Source: Plicaturopsis crispa FD-325 SS-3
Taxonomy: Eukaryota; Basidiomycota; Agaricomycetes; Amylocorticiales; Amylocorticiaceae
Assembly (NCBI GenBank): GCA_000827205.1
Contig: KN832554.1
Location: 1,982,345 to 2,046,344, forward strand
DNA: 64,000 nt
Direction: 5' to 3'
Positions 54,367 through 64,000 of this stretch are shown one piece after another. How positions within the stretch are numbered: position 1 is the first letter of the stretch; each line of letters starts with the position of its first letter. Under the pieces are notes generated by a model, which did not search any database, was not told where the DNA came from, and saw only the letters and a list, made by a program, of their open reading frames with translations. The translations under genes were made by a program, and so were the position numbers.

Positions 54367-55598
54367 ATGGTGCAGCAACGCCCAGAGCAACTACAAGCAG
54401 GCCTATGGGGACCACATACCGGCACGACCGACTTTTGCGAGATAAATTGTGAGTTCGCAGCCTACGTGAACCTACTACGCGCTCAATTTGCTTGCAAATA
54501 GACCAGATAACGGATTACATCGCTGAGTGAGTTACTTTATCATTCCCTAAGATACTCCGGGTTCTCACAAACTCTTCAGATTCATAAACACTTTCTCCAA
54601 TGTGTCCTACATCATATTGGGAGCCATTGGCTTTTACTATATACGACGTGAACGTCTGCCTACGCGGGTGGCTCTGTGCTACGCGTGTCTGGTAGTCATT
54701 GGACTGGGTGTAAGTGCTGCGGAATTGTGATTTCTTGTACACAGCTGGCATTGACGAACCCCTTAGAGCTTTCTATATCACGCGACGCTCATGCGCACAG
54801 CCCAAATGATGGACGAACTGCCCATGATGTGGGAGGCGACGCTACTACTCTACGCGTGCATGGCGACTTCATCGGCGAGGCCAAAGCCTGCTTTTAGCCC
54901 GTCGCTCGCCATTGCGCATATCGCCGTTGCCGTAGCGTTCTGCGTCATGGAGTTCGTATTACATTCCCCTTTTAATATACGTCTAATCATCTCGCGCAGC
55001 TTTGTCATGGACAATCCTGTATATCATGATATTGGGTTTGGCACTTTAGTCGCCGCGGCGATTGCCCGAGTCGTATATCTGCTCAAAACACAGGTGCCGC
55101 CTGATTCCTCAGCCAGGACTGACGCTCCAGCACGTGTGTATCTCGCCGCTTTTTGAACTGCTCGCCGAAGCTCATCCCCCGCACTTGTAGTCTTTTACAA
55201 GGGTGTGAGCATGTTTATCCTTGGTTTTGTGATATGGAATCTCGATATGTCTGTGACATGCTTTCAAGCCGTGAATGATTTCGCTGACATCCACTAAATA
55301 GATTCTTATGTGACGCTATGTTGCCACTCAAAGAAAAGCTCGGATTGCCATGGGCTTATGTCCTTGAGGGTCACGCATACTGGTCTGTCCAATTCTGCTC
55401 ATCCTCCACCCGTTATTTGCTTATCGCCCCTTTTAATGATGCAGGCATGTACTGACCGCGTTTGGGGGGTTTTATGCTGTCGTCGGAGCAACATCCTTGT
55501 GTCTCAGTGTCGAAGACTCGACGGACCAATTTCAGATACGCAAAGGGATTTTCGGGCTTCCGTACCTCGCACGAATCACTTCCGCTAAAGAGAAATAG
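54367..55598 (+). CDS. Alkaline ceramidase (ACER/Ypc1 family)
   Basis: Eight exons: 54367-54448, 54502-54526, 54580-54709, 54767-54951, 55000-55133, 55191-55248, 55302-55382, 55445-55598; 282 residues. It cleaves the amide of (phyto)ceramide in the ER/Golgi membrane to a long-chain base and fatty acid. The family motifs are complete after splicing: GLWGPHTGTTDFCEINYQITDYIAEFINTFSNVSYIILG, the first zinc histidine in LGSFLYHATLMRTAQMMDELPMMW, WNLDIFLCDAML, and the other two in YVLEGHAYWHVLTAFGGFYAVV. Seven membrane spans are expected. Intron 4 (54952-54999) is short but its removal restores VMDFVMDNPVYHDIGFG. Start is 286 bp from the divergent C2-protein start. Confidence 0.92.
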
Positions 55599-55733
55599 AT
55601 GGCGTACATATGTACACTTGCCAGCTCCATATAACAAGTGTACTATAATATATATAGCCTGTTGCAAATTCAAGATTTCTACCATTGCGTCGAAATTGTA
55701 TCGAAATTTGTGAAAACAATGCACGGACGGGAT

Positions 55734-58162
55734 TTATTGTCCTGGCACGTAGCTTTCATTGCTCTTGAAGATTAGACCAGGCTTGCGTTGCGCCAGATCA
55801 AGCATCATTTCCGCAAAGTAGCTGGCCATTTTCTGATAAGCATCGTCCTCCTGGCAATCAAGACTGACTGGCTCACCTGTTTGCCCACGCGAACCAAGGA
55901 CGCGTATAATCAGTCTGGTTGTATATGGATTGGGATTCATGAATGAGCCCAAGCCCATTCGTATTCTGCGGTCAAATCAATGTTGCTCAATTGCGATTCA
56001 CGGAGTCGGAGCAGAAGAGAACCGGATGGGACTGACATTGGCGATGAGGTAGAGTGAGTTTAGGATGTCCGCATCATCGTCGGTACCAAATATAGCGGAG
56101 ACTTGGGACATTGGCCTATCAATTTTACCCTTAATCAGTGTCAAGCCTTGATATAATGCAAATATTCTCACCATGGATGGAATGCGTCGACGTGAGGGCC
56201 TCTGGGACTTCAAGTTAGCCAGGAGCTTATAGGGACGACAATATGCGTACCCAATTCCGCTAAAATTCTTGCCAGCGGCGTAGTATGGGTTGCTGCGCGA
56301 AAGTACTGTCTTACGCGTGCTGACGTATGCGGGGTTTTGTTTCTCCAGGAATCCAAGGTAGGGCAGCGACAACAAGGACTGCAACGCCAGAAGATGCAGT
56401 CAATGGCTGCGTACGACATAGATTGATGATCATACCGGCACGTTAGCATCGTCCATGAGATATTGCGACCCTAGCCCGTTTGTCTCGTAGGCAAAGACAT
56501 TGTTGTGAAGCTTACAATGTGTCACTGTGAGCAAGCGCAGGGGAAGTTGCAGTATTGGCGCTGACCGTGGTGTTCCAAATGGCCGCGTGGATCCGAGCGC
56601 TAAGCTGCTTAGCTTTAGTGCTTATATTTTTGGATTGCCCCGCTGCGTCCAGAATATCAGCCAGATGTCCCAGCTCCACACTGAGCATCGCATTGGCTGG
56701 GGTAAGGAATGCTGGAATGTATCATGTACCCATGAGAATATATCGCGCAAGCAGACCGCGGATGCAGGTACTGACCAAATGTACTCAGATCGTCGGAAGG
56801 CCTGTGATGGGTTCCTACCATGCCGGTATACCCTTTCGGTTCACCGTTCCCTTCGTTATTGACAGCAGGAGACAGTGCGCCAGGTCCGCCTGTCCAGTTG
56901 TAGTACGAGATGAAATTGAACTCGTCGTCGAAGGTGGCTTGCGACTGTTCTGATATGACTGTGAATATCTGTGAGATAGCGGCGTACCCTAGTTGTTGTC
57001 AAATTAGGTTGACAAGCATCACGCGAGAATATGGTAGAGGAAGACGGACAGTTGTCGTTCATTATAGACGAATCATTGGTCGCTTGGTAGTATGATCTTG
57101 AAAGCTTTATGAAGCCACACAAGGAATCGAGCTCGTACTGTGGGTATCATATTAGCCATAAAGCTCATACCACGGGTTTTGCATCATTGTATGCAGACCT
57201 TGCATTCAAACACCGTCTGGTTGTTCACCGGTCTATACTAGATCTCAGCCGCAAGGTACACAAATTAACTGCGAAGGCTACGCACGGATTTACAGTCACG
57301 CCAGTGGCGTAATCGTTCACAGTCGGGCTCAAGCCGCTTTCAGGCGGTGGTTGAAAAGCACCGCAATATGGGTATTGCGATACGTAGCGGGCCTCGTTGT
57401 TGATCACGGCTTTCACAAGCGTAGCGAGATCCTTGTCCAAGGATATGAGGGAATGGTAGTGAGCAAATTGATTGCCCGTGTCGCGTAGCCACTGTGCGCT
57501 GTGGATATCATTCATACGACTATTGATCCAAGGTCTGTAGACTGCACTGACGTTATATCCTGCAGAAAATCAGCCAAAGACATGACACAGGGCAGATATG
57601 GTGCTCACCCCAGTAATAATGAATGCCAAATTTTCTGTCTGCGAGTCGTCAATCAGTTACAGTATAAATACGTCCCATTGGAACGAGGTGCGCACAGCGT
57701 TGAAATACTTCACGGTTGTATCTTCAAAAGTCGTCGACTTCTTAGTATCTCCTCCCCAGAGCTCTAAACAGATACGGCGTACCCAATGTGTTAGGGAATG
57801 TATTTTCGAACAGCCGTGCAAGGTCAGGGTCTCTGATTCGTTCCTTCATGTCTTCGATGACTTTCTAGGCATCCACGACGCGTCAAATCAGCGACAATAC
57901 GCCGGAAGACGCGTATTACCTCGACGGCAGTGCTATTGAACGTGCGACATGCCGGGTCGGGACGCATGTAAGGTAGCGCTAGCGGGCCCGCTGAGCTGTT
58001 GCCGTGTGGACTCTGACACTTGATCAGCACTCAGCGCCCTCGTGCAATCAAGCGACATACCTGGGCATATGTTGTGTAGTCGGGACATTGAGCCTGGGCA
58101 GCACTGAGAGCACTCGCGAAGATGCCGGCTAGAACGCTGAATGAGCTGAAACCAAACTTCAT
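55734..58162 (-). CDS. Secreted GH125 exo-alpha-1,6-mannosidase
   Basis: Seventeen exons, minus strand: 58162-58061, 58018-57920, 57864-57783, 57721-57696, 57638-57609, 57559-57552, 57498-57286, 57232-57199, 57137-57050, 56988-56776, 56711-56566, 56510-56436, 56378-56251, 56201-56172, 56115-56037, 55965-55877, 55821-55734; 509 residues. GH125 enzymes remove alpha-1,6-mannose with inversion and without metal. Signal peptide [24 protein letters not shown]. Core motifs: [145 protein letters not shown] and [20 protein letters not shown]. Probably acts on yeast/fungal mannan or high-mannose glycans outside the cell. The sixth exon is 8 nt. Confidence 0.92.
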
Positions 58163-59045
58163 TCTGAAGACACCGAGAGTGTCAGAGGGAAAGGAGAAGA
58201 GTCTCTCAAATAGACCTTCCCCGCTGTGGTATATGTAGCCCGTCATCGCGATTCCAAACATAATTGCAGGGGGTGCTCACGCGACCGTTCGGACGGCGTG
58301 CTGCCACTGCAAAGTGGATGGCCGTGGCGACCCCGTGGGCTGTTCAACACGTACGGCTCTGACTCGTGATCGCGGTGTACCAGATGAACAGCTGCGGTGG
58401 TATTCAGTAATTATTCTACATCATGATGTCGACAAGGAAAACCCGGAAACAATACCCTAAAATTCTAGGTCTGGGGGTGTCTGGTGGCGGGAGTGGTGGC
58501 GGGAAGTGCAACGCAGCAGGCGGCGGTGATGCAGTGGTAAGGGTCGGCAACGGTGCCGCGGCCCGCGGGCGATCATACTTTGAAGCGATTTTCCACAGTC
58601 GCACAACTTGCACCCTGTCCTTGTGCTACAACTTATCTAGACCCCATGAAATCCTCCTAGACCTTGACTATCTTCACTGCGGCTGCATCCGTTCATCGAA
58701 TTGTCCCTTTGTTTGCCTAAAAGGCGAATCGAAAGTTGAAACACACTATCGCTTCGAACGCGACATAAGTCGGACGCCTTTTGTGTCGGATACGCCTTCG
58801 CTCGTCTCAAGCCCGGGCCATTGGTGAGAATCGTATATGTGTCTAACCATTCTCTGTGCATTGAAGGCGCACCACTAGATTGAATCGACCCTAGTCGTTG
58901 ATAGACATACTGTATACACCTGCTCCAGCCTGCTCTACACTTTTACTCGGAGGGCAACGGCTGTGGACACGTCACTAGGTACTTGAATTCTTGACGGAGT
59001 GGTACCGTTAAAGCAAGTACTCATACCTGGTGCCTAGTGGGCAAT
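58163..59045. other. Divergent intergenic region
   Basis: Between the starts of GH125 and the first F-box-like gene. A Gly-rich open frame (58423-58827, +) has no family similarity, splice support or codon pattern that convinces me and is treated as chance. Confidence 0.5.
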
Positions 59046-60560
59046 ATGGGCCAATCTCCTGTCGACGAACTCACGGAAGTCGAGCTACGGGTCTCAAGAC
59101 TCGAATCCGAGCAAGCTGAGTTGCGGCGTCGACTTGCGGATGTTGATACCTCACTCTCGCAGTCTCGTGCGTGTTTGGCCGAGCTGCGGAACCGGTCTTC
59201 CCGCATCTATACGCTTCCCCCCGAGATACTATCATACGTGTTCGAGCACGGAGCGCGCCAGGCACACTACGAGTCTGACTGCGCAAGCAGCGAAGTGCAC
59301 TTCCCGTCGCTAATCGCACAAGTGTCACGACGCTGGCGCGCCGTTGCGCGTGCGACCCCCTCCATCTGGGCATATATCCGTGCACCGCAGTCCTTCAAGC
59401 ATCTCGCACTGTCCAAGGTGCACGGGCTCATAATTGACCTTGGCTACGACTACGTCGGGCCGCTCGATTCTAGGCACATAGCGCTCCACATGGACATGCT
59501 AATCCCGCACGTCGACCGCTGGGTCGAGTTCCGTGCCCAAGTTGACAGGGCTACACTCATGGACAAGGTTGTTACTCCGCTCTTTGACTTAACTGCGCCA
59601 CTCCTCGAGATCCTTGAACTATGGATTCTTAACTACGATGAGGATAGGATTTACGATGGCAAGTACTCGGTGTTGATGGGTGGCGCACCGCGTCTTCGGG
59701 TTGTCACCATGGGCGATACCCCGTCTCCCGACGAATGGCCTCCTGACAGCAATATCACGGAGCTCCAGCTGCGGCAGTACGACAGGCTAGGCGGCGGCGA
59801 GACATTCATTTATCGGTCGCTCGCTTCGTTACCCTCTCTCCGCAGGCTCTCCGTAGTAGGGTGCCTCTACGATCCCGATCTCGCTGGCAAACACGTCATA
59901 TTGCCCAATCTCAAGTACCTTCTCATCGATCAGGGTACCGGGGTGGATAGCAACGAGACCAGCACTTTCTTTGAGGCCATCGTCGCGCCCTCCCTTGTGT
60001 CTTTGGTTCTCAAGGGCCTCACGTGGGAGGAACGGAAGTCACTTTTGAAAAGTATACACCGAGTGCCAAACTTTCCTGCGTCGTACCCAGCCCTGCGGTC
60101 GCTCTCTATCATCGCAAGTGAGGATCCTCCAGCCACCCGTGAATATCTGGCCGTTGACCTCATTCGTGTGTTTCCTTTCATCACGCACTTGACCTTTGGC
60201 GACGATCTGGAGGACATCATCCCGATACTAGGCCAACTACACGACGAGTTTCTCAAGGACTCGCTGGGACGCATATGCTCCGACCTCCATACATTGGCAT
60301 TCCTTTGCTCGGACGTCTTGCGCAAAGAAAAACCCGTGTATGGCGAAGTGGCGATATTCTACTGCATGGTGTTCAAGTTGCTGGACGCGAGACTTGCACA
60401 AGCACCGGCGAGGCCAATCAGAAGGGTGCGATTTGATATGGTCTTGCGCGGTTTGATCCCTGAGGCGACGATTGTGTCTTTGGCTGAGAGGGTCACCGTG
60501 GAATGGTTCAGCACAGAGTGGATGGACGACAACGACGTCTTCGCGATATTTGAACCGTAA
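59046..60560 (+). CDS. Coiled-coil/F-box-like protein, tandem copy 1
   Basis: Single exon, 504 residues. Start is the ATG giving MGQSPVDELTEVELRVSRLES. A heptad-like coiled coil (about 10-48, VSRLESEQAELRRRLADVDTSL) leads into a typical agaricomycete F-box-like helix set, SSRIYTLPPEILSYVFEHG and SLIAQVSRRWRAVARATPSIWAYI. The rest is an LRR-like series with repeated leucine positions (PLLEILELWILNY, APRLRVVTMGD, ITELQLRQYD, LPSLRRLSVVGC, LPNLKYLLIDQG, HLTFGDDL). Such proteins are presumed SCF substrate receptors for Skp1-Cul1; the target is unknown. The copy 553 bp downstream shares the full layout. No introns, unlike nearly every other gene here. Confidence 0.85.
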   Translation: MGQSPVDELTEVELRVSRLESEQAELRRRLADVDTSLSQSRACLAELRNRSSRIYTLPPEILSYVFEHGARQAHYESDCASSEVHFPSLIAQVSRRWRAVARATPSIWAYIRAPQSFKHLALSKVHGLIIDLGYDYVGPLDSRHIALHMDMLIPHVDRWVEFRAQVDRATLMDKVVTPLFDLTAPLLEILELWILNYDEDRIYDGKYSVLMGGAPRLRVVTMGDTPSPDEWPPDSNITELQLRQYDRLGGGETFIYRSLASLPSLRRLSVVGCLYDPDLAGKHVILPNLKYLLIDQGTGVDSNETSTFFEAIVAPSLVSLVLKGLTWEERKSLLKSIHRVPNFPASYPALRSLSIIASEDPPATREYLAVDLIRVFPFITHLTFGDDLEDIIPILGQLHDEFLKDSLGRICSDLHTLAFLCSDVLRKEKPVYGEVAIFYCMVFKLLDARLAQAPARPIRRVRFDMVLRGLIPEATIVSLAERVTVEWFSTEWMDDNDVFAIFEP

Positions 60561-61113
60561 TAAGTAGCTCGTCTCGTCGCGATGTGTACTTACTATCATC
60601 ATTCTTGTGAACTATATACTGACGTGACACGTGTCCCTCTTATAGAAATTGCTTCAGTTTGTTGTCCATGAGTCCATCCGCTCTGTGCGACTCACCGTCA
60701 CCAATCAATTTCTTGGACCCTAGAGGTGCCATCGACCATCCCTGTTCTAGACAAACGACGACACGATAGTACTACAGCGCAATACGTTTTGCGACGTGCG
60801 CGTCGCGTCCTCAGACTCGGGGTCTACTTGATACCTGTTGTGGCACCGTGCCCACGGGGCAGTGCTGTTGGTGAGACTCGATCACCCTACTTGGGCCTAC
60901 CAGGCCATTTGTCGTGAGCTGACTTTTCTACTTGTGTTGCTAGACGGTCTACACTTGCCGATTGCTTGTTGATCTCGGTTTGATCTCATACTTTTGTCCG
61001 ACTAGAATAGCGGCCTATCAATCCTTTAAGGACGTTGCCTACCAAGCAGTGAGTTCACTCGGGCATTTCACAAAACTACACTCACAGCCAGCCTTCGGTT
61101 CAGTTGCAGTATT
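60561..61113. other. Intergenic between the tandem F-box-like genes
   Basis: No coding region is supported. Short ORFs on both strands lack similarity to either neighbour. Confidence 0.5.
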
Positions 61114-62622
61114 ATGCCTGAACAACAACCTGTCGGGAACATTGCTGAAATCACTGCATTCATCGAGAGTCTGGAAGCCGAGGAGGCTGGACTGTCGTGT
61201 CGACTCGCAGAGGTCCGCGCCTTGCTCTCGCAATCCCGGGCACACGTCGCCGAATTGGCGAACCGTACTGCTCGTGTCTACTCCCTCCCACCCGAACTAC
61301 TGTCGCGCATACTCGAGCACGTATCTCAAGAAGAACACCATGAAATGTCTAGGTACAGAACATCGTTCCCGTTGGTAATCTCGCAGGTATCGCGGCACTG
61401 GCGCGCCGTTGCGCTCGCAACATCCTCCCTCTGGGCATTCATATGTGCACCGCAGTCCCTGAAGTACATGGAACGATCGAAAGGGCAAGGACTCCGTATA
61501 CACCTCCACTACGAGCATGCACTTGATCCCAAGTACATTTTACGGCACATGTCCCTCTTGACTCCTCACGTCGAGCGCTGGGTCGAATTCATCGCCGTAC
61601 TACCCACAACCTCGCTCATGGGCGGCATTGTTACCGCCCTTGCAGACTTGATGGCACCCCGCCTCGAATTTGTTGATCTCTCTATCGAGTACAATGGCTA
61701 CAATGTGATATTCGAAGACGGCTACTCTGTCTTCATGGGCGGCGCACCGCGTCTGCGAACTTTCCACGTCTACGAAACCTCTCCACCCGTTGAATGGCCG
61801 CCGCACAGCGACGTGACGGAGTTACGCTTGCAGCAATATAACAGGGCAAGCGACGGGAAGAGATATATCTATCACTCGCTCACCTCATTGCCATCTCTTC
61901 AAAGGCTTGCCATAGAAGGATGTTTCTACGACTCCGCTCTCGTCGCCGACGTACGTGTGGTGCTGCCCGATCTCAAGCACCTTCTCATCGCTGGGGATGG
62001 TTGGCCCGTTGAGAGTGAGTACCTCGGCATCTTGTTCGATGTCATCGTAGCGCCGTCTCTTGTTTCCCTCGTCATCAAGGACCTTACGAGCCCAGAGCGC
62101 AAGGCGCTTCTCAAGAAAATCAAAAGCGTCCCAGATTTTTCTGCCTCGTATCCCGTCTTACGGTCGCTGACTATCGTCGGCACGGAGGCAAACCTAGGCG
62201 CCACCGAAGAAAACCGTTCCGTCAATATCATCCCCGTCTTTCCATCCATAACCCACTTGACCCTGGGCTACGAGCTCGATGATGTTATACCGAGACTGGT
62301 TCAGCTGCACGATGTTCTTCTGAAGGACTCGTCGTGCGCCGTGTGCCCTGCCCTTCACACCTTGACATTCCTCTGGCCGAAGATCAGGGAATACCCTGTA
62401 CATGACGAGGTGTCCACATTGTGGGGCATGCTATTCAAGCTATTGGACGCGAGACGTTTGCAAGCGCCAAACAGGCCAATTGAGAGGGTGCGGCTCGACA
62501 CTACGTTGCGCGCATTCATAACTGCGGCCACGGTTGCCTCGCTAGGTCGAATGGTCAACGTGGAGTGGGTCAACGCAGAGCAGACGGGATACACCTACCA
62601 ATTGGGAGTACTGACGGGGTAG
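61114..62622 (+). CDS. Coiled-coil/F-box-like protein, tandem copy 2
   Basis: Single exon, 502 residues, start MPEQQPVGNIAEITAFIESLE. It aligns over its whole length with copy 1: coiled coil EAEEAGLSCRLAEVRALLSQSRAHVAELANR, F-box-like ARVYSLPPELLSRILEHV and VISQVSRHWRAVALATSSLWAFICAPQSLKY, then SVFMGGAPRLRTFHVYE, VEWPPHSDVTELRLQQYN and LPSLQRLAIEGCFYD. Many positions are identical (for example SVFMGGAPRLR against SVLMGGAPRLR) but substitutions are spread throughout, so the duplication is not recent. Receptor role and target are inferred and unknown respectively. Confidence 0.85.
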   Translation: MPEQQPVGNIAEITAFIESLEAEEAGLSCRLAEVRALLSQSRAHVAELANRTARVYSLPPELLSRILEHVSQEEHHEMSRYRTSFPLVISQVSRHWRAVALATSSLWAFICAPQSLKYMERSKGQGLRIHLHYEHALDPKYILRHMSLLTPHVERWVEFIAVLPTTSLMGGIVTALADLMAPRLEFVDLSIEYNGYNVIFEDGYSVFMGGAPRLRTFHVYETSPPVEWPPHSDVTELRLQQYNRASDGKRYIYHSLTSLPSLQRLAIEGCFYDSALVADVRVVLPDLKHLLIAGDGWPVESEYLGILFDVIVAPSLVSLVIKDLTSPERKALLKKIKSVPDFSASYPVLRSLTIVGTEANLGATEENRSVNIIPVFPSITHLTLGYELDDVIPRLVQLHDVLLKDSSCAVCPALHTLTFLWPKIREYPVHDEVSTLWGMLFKLLDARRLQAPNRPIERVRLDTTLRAFITAATVASLGRMVNVEWVNAEQTGYTYQLGVLTG

Positions 62623-62851
62623 CCTGGTTCCTTATAATTGATTGAAGTTCTGCACATAAGTACCACCTATCTGTGCCGCGATTGCTGACCACACAATTAA
62701 ATCACCACAAAATGGATTTCTCCCTAGGATACACATGGCGTCAACGGGTATTCGAGGCGAAAGAGAGTGCAGAAGAGGAGTGAATTAAAGAACGGATGAG
62801 AGTACTGATAGTAGGCATGCAATAAATACCATAAACCCAGTCGTCCATGAA

Positions 62852-64000
62852 CTAGCAAGCAGGTGTAGAAGGCGCCGAGTGCCAAACGTCCGTCAGATTA
62901 TCTGTCGCCGCTATACTGTGGTCATCGCCTTCACCGCCGCCTTCCCGCTCAAACCTCACTGCGCTTATCCCTGGTTGAACTAGTACCGCACTATGCAATA
63001 GTTCCGGATGAGCGTCCGATTTCTCATCCGTAAAGGCGTGTGCGGCATTGATATAGTCGTCCGTCGATGACTGCTTTCGCGGTGTTATCTCTACGCCAGC
63101 GGGTTGCAACGAAGTGTTTGCCAAAGCGGTATCAACAATTGGTGACGGGGACGAGGACACGATGGGGATGCGATCCTCTGCGCTGGCCGGTGAAAGATCT
63201 TCCCCTTCCAGGTCCTCCTGGTCCGCGCTGAACTGCCCGCCGGTCTTCATGCTGTTTGTCGTCCAGATACTCCGCTCGCGTGCCAACGATGTGCCGGTCC
63301 CTGCTCCACCCACCCTGGCACTCCAGCCGCTCGCCTCACTACCCCAGCTCCCGCGCCTCGAGCTCCGCGGCCTCAGCGCGCGCACACTCGCATCAACATC
63401 CCGCTCCCCCTCCGCGTCATTCTCCCGATCATCATCCCCAAGCACATAGTGGCTCGAGCCATCATTCTCGCCCTCGCCTCCCCCAGCGAGACTTCCTCCG
63501 AAATGCGATATGGAGTCGCCGCCCCCCAGTCCCGACGGTGCGATGGAGCTCCAGCCGGGTGTCACGGCCCCCGCGCGCGGCATGGCGAACGCGGAGGACG
63601 CGAGGGTCAGCACGGACGCATTGTCCAGCGGAGGCGATGACGGCCGCGGGTTATTGCGCGGGTGATGGGAGGTATGCAGAGGCGCCTGCACGGAGGTGAC
63701 CTGCGCCTGCGGGCTCGGATTGGAGGAGTTCACGCTTCCTGCGTTCCGCGGAGAAGACGGACGAGACGACTGGGGTGAGGGCGGCAGAGCGGAGAAAGTG
63801 ATAGACGCGCCGCTGCCTAGTAGTCCCGCCGATGTGCCCGTGGAAGAATTCCGGACGTGGGCTGGGAAACGAGGCGCCTGCGTTCCAGGCGTCGTGGGGG
63901 CCTGGGCAATATGCGCCACACCATTTGGCGTGAGATCAATGCTAAGCAGGGTAGTAGGTTTCGTGCTAGCTGCCATACTCCTGAACGTGCGCGGGTCAGA
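62852..64000 (-). CDS. Ser-rich protein of unknown function, 5' end outside the window
   Basis: The frame is open from the window's right edge to the stop at 62852-62854, at least 382 residues. An internal ATG at 63976 begins MAASTKPTTLLSIDLTPNG, but the eight codons before it (SDPRTFRS) are open and look coding, so the true start is probably beyond 64000. The protein is low-complexity Ser/Pro/Gly/Ala with several well-defined short blocks: GASITFSALPPSPQSSRPSS, NNPRPSSPPLDNASVLTLASSAFAM, GGGDSISHFGGSLAGG, RDVDASVRALRPRSSRRGSW, GSEASGWSARVGG and RSIWTTNSMKTGGQFS. Such islands in a disordered background suggest regulatory motifs. No enzymatic domain or TM is visible in this part. Function unknown. 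Confidence 0.7.
   Translation of the reverse strand, partial: SDPRTFRSMAASTKPTTLLSIDLTPNGVAHIAQAPTTPGTQAPRFPAHVRNSSTGTSAGLLGSGASITFSALPPSPQSSRPSSPRNAGSVNSSNPSPQAQVTSVQAPLHTSHHPRNNPRPSSPPLDNASVLTLASSAFAMPRAGAVTPGWSSIAPSGLGGGDSISHFGGSLAGGGEGENDGSSHYVLGDDDRENDAEGERDVDASVRALRPRSSRRGSWGSEASGWSARVGGAGTGTSLARERSIWTTNSMKTGGQFSADQEDLEGEDLSPASAEDRIPIVSSSPSPIVDTALANTSLQPAGVEITPRKQSSTDDYINAAHAFTDEKSDAHPELLHSAVLVQPGISAVRFEREGGGEGDDHSIAATDNLTDVWHSAPSTPAC

Noticed and set aside
58423-58827. Gly-rich 134-codon ORF
   Set aside because: Composition is driven by GGT/GGC triplets, no splice partners, no family similarity and no promoter signs.
1-64000. CRISPR arrays, operons or prophage-like blocks
   Set aside because: No regularly spaced repeats; genes are spliced and eukaryotic throughout.

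Overview
The window is nuclear DNA of a filamentous basidiomycete, most likely an agaricomycete (polypore or mushroom). The evidence is the dense array of 50-60 nt GT-AG introns (one well-supported GC-AG), many of them splitting codons, tiny exons, and lineage-typical families: DUF6593, Pex11C-like PEX11, bZIP-DUF3425, coiled-coil/F-box-like proteins and VBA-type transporters. No bacterial features, tRNA, rRNA, CRISPR array or recognisable transposon was seen. Exon boundaries were worked out by hand from splice signals, reading frame and family motifs; every multi-exon model listed keeps frame to its stop.

Layout. 1-9.1 kb: edge of a secreted Ser-rich protein (-), a two-RRM protein (+), GPATCH11 (+), a Ser-rich unknown (-), the Pol I/II/III subunit RPB12 (+) and a DUF6593 protein (-). 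9.1-17.7 kb: a bZIP-DUF3425 factor (+), mitoribosomal uS14m (-) lying 9 bp from two overlapping small ORFs (+), a 22-exon VBA-type MFS transporter (-), then a 2.5 kb gene-poor stretch with strong strand asymmetry. 17.7-29.8 kb: an NRC-2/Fpk-type AGC kinase (+), an HSF-type factor (+), a Tvp38/VTT membrane protein (-), a small mitochondrial coiled-coil protein (+), PEX11 (-) and a Tctex-type dynein light chain (+). 29.8-32.3 kb: gene-poor, with a strong stem-loop.

32.3-40 kb: a Dal5-family anion transporter (-) head-to-head with a signal-less GH105 unsaturated-uronyl hydrolase (+), together a plausible pectin-oligomer uptake and cleavage pair; then PRP31 (+) and ISU1 (-). 40-55.6 kb: a compact housekeeping block: COG6 (-) and GPI14 (+) sharing 52 bp, TAF9 (+), SEC12 (-) and a NIPA-type Mg transporter (+), a small two-TM protein (+), a Fic1/Inn1-like C2 protein (-) and an alkaline ceramidase (+). 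Four of these serve the ER/Golgi/GPI/sphingolipid secretory route. 55.7-64 kb: a secreted 17-exon GH125 mannosidase (-), two tandem intronless coiled-coil/F-box-like paralogues (+), and the 3' part of a Ser-rich protein (-).

The most distinctive things are the architecture (seven head-to-head start pairs, one only 52 bp apart), exons of 8-13 nt, the GH105/transporter pair, the overlapping small ORFs next to uS14m, and two good stem-loops. I did not find a clear new multi-gene system.
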